Source of the DNA: Palsa-504 sp963795795
GTDB lineage: Bacteria; Actinomycetota; Actinomycetes; Streptosporangiales; Streptosporangiaceae
Assembly: GCA_963795795.1 (NCBI GenBank)
Contig: CAWCJS010000034.1
Span: forward strand, 248,001 to 312,000
Length of the DNA stretch: 64,000 nt
Direction: 5' to 3'
Made by a program: the position numbers and the translations under genes. The notes beneath the pieces were generated by a model. It saw only the letters and a list, made by a program, of their open reading frames with translations. It was not told the origin of the DNA and did not search any database. The number at the start of each line of letters is the position of its first letter. Position 1 is the first letter of the stretch. This document shows positions 58,030-64,000 of this stretch, piece after piece.

Positions 58030-59696
58030 TGAATGACACGGTCGCGGGCTGGCTACAGTTCCTGCTGCTCGTCGTCGCCCTCGCGGCGTGCTACGTACCG
58101 CTCGGCAACTACATCGCGCGCATCTTCACCGACAAGAAACACTGGCGGGTCGAGCGCGGCATCTACAAGCTGACCGGGATCGACCCGGACGCGGACATGC
58201 GCTGGAGTGTCTACGTGCGCTCCATCCTGGCGTTCTCGCTGGTCAGCGTGCTGTTCGTATACCTGATCGAGCGGACCCAGCACTGGCTGTTCTGGGCCGT
58301 CGGGATGACCAACGTCACGCCGGACACGGCGTGGAACACCGCGGTCTCGTTCACCACGAACACCAACTGGCAGAACTACGCCGGCGAAGCCACCATGGGC
58401 TACCTCACCCAGCAGTCCGCGCTCATGGTGCAGCAGTTCATGTCGGCCGCCGTCGGCCTGGCGGTCGCGATCGCGATGATCCGCGGCTTCACCCGGTCCC
58501 GGACCGACCGGCTCGGCAACTTCTGGGTGGACCTGACCCGCGGCACGATCCGCCTGCTGATACCACTGGCGGTCATCGGCTGCCTGGTCCTGGTGGCCGG
58601 CGGGGCAATCGAGAACCTGGCCAACTACCACACGATCACCACGCTGTCCGGCGCCCACCAGACCATCGTGGGCGGCACGGTGGCGTCGCAGGAATCCATC
58701 AAGGACCTGGGCAACAACGGGGGCGGCTGGTTCAACACCAACGCGGCCCACCCGTTCGAGAACCCCAACCCGTTCACGAACGTCTTCATCATCTTCATGC
58801 TGCTGCTGATCCCGTTCAGTACGCCGCGCGCGTTCGGCAAGATGGTCGGCGACAACCGGCAGGGCTACGCGCTGGTCGCGGTCATGGTCATCATCTGGGC
58901 GTGCGCGGTCGGCGGGGTTACCTTCTTCGAGTCCCACCTGGGCACCGCCGGAGTCGCGCCCCAGCTCGCGCACGGCGCGTACGAGGGCGTGGAGACCAGG
59001 TTCGGCCCGCACGCCTGCTCGCTGTTCGCCGTGTCCACCACGACGACCTCTACCGGCTCGGTGGACTGCTTCCACGACTCGCTGACACCGTTCGGCGGCG
59101 GCATCGTGCTGATGGATATCGCGCTCGGCGAGATCGCGCCGGGCGGGATCGGGGCCGGCATGTACGGCATCCTGGTCCTGGCCATGGTGACGGTGTTCGT
59201 GGCCGGGCTGATGGTCGGCCGGACGCCGGAGTACATCGGCAAGAAGATCCGGCCCACCGAGATGAAGTACGCGGCGCTGTACTTCCTGACCCTGCCGGTA
59301 GTGATCCTGACCATGGCGGCGATCGCGATCGGCACGCACTGGGGGCAGAGCGGGATCTTCAACCCCGGGCCGCACGGGCTGACCGAGATCGTGTACGCGT
59401 ACGCCTCCCAGGCCAACAACAACGGGTCGGCCTTCGCCGGCCTGGGCACCGGGGCTACGTTCTACCAGATCACCGGCGGCATCACGATGCTGCTCGGCCG
59501 GTTCGCGCCGGAGATCTTCGCCCTGGGCCTGGCCGGGTCACTGGCCAGACAGGCGCCCACGCCGGCCAGCGCCGGGACGCTGGATACCAGGACACCGCTG
59601 TTCGTCGGCATGCTCGTCGGCGTCATCCTCATCCTCGTCGGCCTGACCTACTTCCCCGCGCTCGCGCTGGGCCCGTTCGCAGAAGGACTGCACTGA
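58029..59696 (+). CDS. kdpA: potassium-transporting ATPase subunit KdpA
   Basis: K+-selective channel-like subunit, 555 residues, about ten membrane helices in four repeated M-P-M units. Selectivity-filter-like loops are visible in TNTNWQNY, NNGGGWFNTNAAHPFENPN, STTTTSTGSV and QANNNGSAFAG. It selects and passes K+ to KdpB during high-affinity, ATP-driven uptake at low external K+. Second real subunit of kdpFABC; the kdpB ATG follows one base after its stop. Confidence 0.96.
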   Translation: MNDTVAGWLQFLLLVVALAACYVPLGNYIARIFTDKKHWRVERGIYKLTGIDPDADMRWSVYVRSILAFSLVSVLFVYLIERTQHWLFWAVGMTNVTPDTAWNTAVSFTTNTNWQNYAGEATMGYLTQQSALMVQQFMSAAVGLAVAIAMIRGFTRSRTDRLGNFWVDLTRGTIRLLIPLAVIGCLVLVAGGAIENLANYHTITTLSGAHQTIVGGTVASQESIKDLGNNGGGWFNTNAAHPFENPNPFTNVFIIFMLLLIPFSTPRAFGKMVGDNRQGYALVAVMVIIWACAVGGVTFFESHLGTAGVAPQLAHGAYEGVETRFGPHACSLFAVSTTTTSTGSVDCFHDSLTPFGGGIVLMDIALGEIAPGGIGAGMYGILVLAMVTVFVAGLMVGRTPEYIGKKIRPTEMKYAALYFLTLPVVILTMAAIAIGTHWGQSGIFNPGPHGLTEIVYAYASQANNNGSAFAGLGTGATFYQITGGITMLLGRFAPEIFALGLAGSLARQAPTPASAGTLDTRTPLFVGMLVGVILILVGLTYFPALALGPFAEGLH

Positions 59697-59697
59697 G

Positions 59698-61845
<2,148 letters not shown>

Positions 61846-61851
61846 GTCGGC

Positions 61852-62490
61852 ATGAACCGCCTTCCCGTCATCGTCAGGCAGCACCTCGCGGGGTTCCGCA
61901 TCCTGCTGGTGTTCACCGTGATCTGCGGGTTCGTCTATCCCCTGGTCATGCTGGGCATCTCCCAGGTGGCCTTCCACAGGCAGGCCAACGGCTCGCTGGT
62001 GAGCTACAACGGCCGCGTGGTGGGGTCGGGCCTGCTGTGCCAGGAGTTCGTGGACGCCAAGGGCAACCCGCTGCCGAAGTACTTCCAGCCGCGGCCTTCG
62101 TTCGCGATCGTCAGCGGGGCGAAGAACGACTACGGCTGCGACCCGCTGTACTCCTCGGCGAGCAACTACGGGCCGACCAACCCGACCCAGATCCAGCTGA
62201 TCCAGCAGCGGGCGAAGCAGATCTCCGCGTTCGACCACGTGCCGATCTCGCAGATACCGTCGGACGCGCTGACCGCGTCGGCCTCGGGCCTTGACCCGGA
62301 CATCTCGCCCGCGAACGCGTACATGCAGGTCGCCCGGGTGGCCGCGGCCAGGCACCTGCCAGTGGCCGAGGTCCGCAACCTGGTGACCGCCAACATCACG
62401 GGCCGGACGCTCGGCTTCCTCGGCGAGCCGTCGGTCAACGTGCTCACCCTGAACATCCTGCTCGACGAGCTGTCGGCCAAGTCCGGCTGA
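61852..62490 (+). CDS. kdpC: potassium-transporting ATPase subunit KdpC
   Basis: Single-span periplasmic chaperone-like subunit, 212 residues. One N-terminal membrane segment (ILLVFTVICGFVYPLVML), then the conserved region YFQPRPSFAI (canonical YFWPRPSA), an insertion with NDYGCDPLYSSASNYGPTNP, DALTASASGLDPDISPANAYMQVARVA and the end VNVLTLNILLD. All family landmarks are present. A kdpE-like regulator starts 9 bp after its stop. Confidence 0.95.
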   Translation: MNRLPVIVRQHLAGFRILLVFTVICGFVYPLVMLGISQVAFHRQANGSLVSYNGRVVGSGLLCQEFVDAKGNPLPKYFQPRPSFAIVSGAKNDYGCDPLYSSASNYGPTNPTQIQLIQQRAKQISAFDHVPISQIPSDALTASASGLDPDISPANAYMQVARVAAARHLPVAEVRNLVTANITGRTLGFLGEPSVNVLTLNILLDELSAKSG

Positions 62491-62499
62491 GCTTGGCTG

Positions 62500-63326
62500 A
62501 TGGCGGAGCTGGGAGATTCCCGGCCGGAACCCGATGGGACGCCCGCGGTCCCGGGTTCCGGCCGGGGCCTGCCCAACAACCCGGCGGCGATCCTGCTCGT
62601 CGAGGACCAGCCCGAGCTGGTCCGGGCGTTGCGCATCAACCTGCGCGCCAGGCAGTACGAGGTGATCACGGCGCGGACCGGGCGGGAGGCGCTGGCGCTG
62701 GCCGCGAGCCATCCGCCTGACGCGATCATCCTCGACCTAGGGCTGCCCGACATCGACGGCACCGAGGTGATCGTCGAGCTGCGCCGGTGGTGCAAGGCCC
62801 CGATCATCGTGCTGTCCGGCCGGACCAGTCCCGGCGACAAGATCGGCGCCCTGGACGTCGGCGCCGACGACTACGTGACCAAGCCGTTCGCCATGGCCGA
62901 GCTCCTGGCCAGGCTGCGCGCCGCCCTGCGGCGCGACGAAGGCGACCTCGGGCGCGAGCAGCCGCACCCGGCCAGGATCGGCGCGTGGCTGGTCGACCTG
63001 GCGGCGCACCAGGTGACCCGCGCCTCCGGTCAGGGCGGGTCGGGGCGGCGGGCGCCCCCGGTCCGGGCGGTGAGGGCGAGGCGACGGACGGGACGCTCCG
63101 GCTGACGCCGACCGAATGGCGGATCCTGGAAATCCTGCTGCTCCGTCCGGGACAGCTCGTCGGGTCGGCGCAGCTCCTGACCGCGGTCTGGGGCCCGGGG
63201 TTCCAGCAGCGCACCAACTACCTCCGCTTTCACATGGCCCGGCTGCGCCGCAAGCTGGAGGACAACCCGGCCCGGCCCCGCCACCTGCTCACCGAACCCG
63301 GCATGGGGTACAGGTACCAGCCCTGA
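62500..63326 (+). CDS. kdpE: KdpE-like OmpR-family response regulator, one frame break
   Basis: Receiver part (about residues 30-145): ILLVEDQPELVRALRINL, phospho-Asp in AIILDLGLPDIDG, VLSGRTSP and DYVTKPFAMAEL. After a Gly/Pro-rich stretch with one missing base (between about 63030 and 63095) the winged helix continues LRLTPTEWRILEILLLRPGQLVG, YLRFHMARLRRKLE and EPGMGYRYQP. These two halves match KdpE closely. Its position right after kdpC without an intervening kdpD is unusual; the sensor must be encoded elsewhere or has been replaced. Length 827 bp fits a single-base deletion. Confidence 0.85.
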
Positions 63327-63433
63327 GTGCGGGTCCCGCCGCCCGGCGCTCCGCCGACCTCGCGCACCACGCTACGCAGCCCGAGGGAAATGCCGCACAA
63401 TGTGAAGCGCAGGACTAGCCCCGGGGGGACCGG

Positions 63434-64000
63434 ATGAAGGCACTGGCTGCGGACGACCCGCAGGTGATCGGTGAGTACCGGTTGCGGGCGCTGCTCGGTG
63501 CGGGTGGCATGGGCCGGGTTTACCTCGGGCTGTCACCGGGCGGCCGGGCGGTCGCCATCAAGGTCGTCAACCCCGACCTGGCCTCCGACCCCGAGTTTCT
63601 CCACCGGTTCCAGCAAGAGGTGGCGGCGGCCCGCGCGGTCAGCGGGATCTACACCGCGCCGGTCGTGGCCAGCGGGCTGGACGAGCGGCCGCCGTGGCTG
63701 GCTACGGCGTTCGTGCCGGGGCCCTCGCTGGACCAGGTCGTCGCCGAGCACGGGCCGCTGCCGGAGGCCGCCGTGTGGCCGCTGCTGGCCGGGCTGGTCG
63801 AGGCGCTGCAGGCGATCCATGCCTGCGGGGTGGTCCACCGCGACCTTAAGCCCGCCAACGTGCTGCTCGCCACGGACGGGCCACGGGTAATCGACTTCGG
63901 GATCTCCCGGGCCGCGGGCAGGACCGCGCTGACGGCGGCCGGAATGGTGTTCGGCACCGTCGGCTACATGTCACCCGAGCAGGCCGAGGGCACGCCGGCC
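63434..64000 (+). CDS. Ser/Thr protein kinase, Pkn type (3' truncated by window)
   Basis: Only the N-terminal 189 residues are in view. Glycine loop GAGGMGRVYLG near residue 23, VAIKVV with the catalytic Lys, the catalytic loop CGVVHRDLKPANVLL near 133, DFGISRA as magnesium loop, and the activation/substrate segment GTVGYMSPEQAEG. This is the typical Hanks-type kinase of actinobacteria. It starts at ATG 63434, 107 bp after the kdpE-like gene, on the same strand. Substrate and sensor domain lie beyond the window. Confidence 0.9.
   Translation, partial: MKALAADDPQVIGEYRLRALLGAGGMGRVYLGLSPGGRAVAIKVVNPDLASDPEFLHRFQQEVAAARAVSGIYTAPVVASGLDERPPWLATAFVPGPSLDQVVAEHGPLPEAAVWPLLAGLVEALQAIHACGVVHRDLKPANVLLATDGPRVIDFGISRAAGRTALTAAGMVFGTVGYMSPEQAEGTPA

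Overview
The window is very GC-rich (roughly 70 percent by eye) and has gene families typical of Actinomycetota: aa3-type ctaCDE with ctaB, kdpFABC preceded by a second mini-ORF, a GxGxxG-type Ser/Thr kinase, MalK/UgpC-type sugar import, HtrA with a Pro/Gly/Tyr-rich cytoplasmic head, and many GTG/TTG starts with 4-bp stop/start overlaps. It looks like a chromosomal piece of a filamentous or soil actinomycete. I see no rRNA, tRNA, CRISPR array, transposase or phage gene.

Layout. 0-3.6 kb: 3' part of a polyol/sugar ABC operon with a zinc dehydrogenase. 3.8-4.8 kb: a secreted repeat protein. 4.9-8.4 kb (minus): purM, an M20 dipeptidase and nudC. 8.6-9.6 kb: pirin. 9.6-18.6 kb: an OmpR-type regulator and kinase, followed by two mirror-image, tail-to-tail operons, each with the order small membrane protein, ApbE flavin transferase, ferric-reductase-like membrane protein, NuoF-like NADH/Fe-S protein, single-cluster ferredoxin. 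18.7-26.3 kb: a DksA-type zinc finger, an FtsX-like ABC exporter divergent from a NarL-type two-component pair, and an acyl-CoA synthetase. 26.3-33.6 kb: a second redox region with two units built from a phosphodiester-glycosidase-like lipoprotein, a full ferric reductase and an FMN-binding protein, with one ApbE, then a methyltransferase. 33.7-40.5 kb: a Kelch/NHL protein, two more glycosidase-like proteins and another two-component pair. 40.5-46.3 kb (minus): cytochrome c oxidase operon plus heme O synthase. 46.9-50.5 kb: two-component pair, a thioredoxin-like protein and membrane proteins. 50.7-57.7 kb: HtrA, DapE-like, LysR, aminotransferase, HAD phosphatase, Usp. 57.9-64 kb: kdp operon, kdpE and the start of a Ser/Thr kinase.

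The most notable result is a shared promoter architecture in front of nearly every redox and glycosidase-like transcription unit between 11 and 40.5 kb, and in front of the methyltransferase: two pentamers of the form TTCAT (or TTCAG, GTCAT, GTCAC, CTCAC) 11 bp apart, then 10-11 nt, then a -10-like xAnnnT hexamer. In five cases the start codon follows only 5-6 nt later, which suggests leaderless transcripts. This links the mirrored operons, the FMN/ApbE/ferric reductase units, the glycosidase-like proteins and a methyltransferase into one likely regulon under an OmpR-family regulator, two of which are encoded in the region. A working model is an envelope electron-transfer system: NAD(P)H electrons pass through NuoF-like/ferredoxin or FAD/NAD modules into heme-binding membrane proteins and on to covalently flavinylated extracytoplasmic FMN proteins matured by ApbE.

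Many otherwise convincing genes are broken by single-base frame changes, most densely from 28.7 to 37 kb. I annotate genes with one or two breaks as CDS and those with three or more as pseudogene, but sequencing or assembly indels are an equally good explanation.
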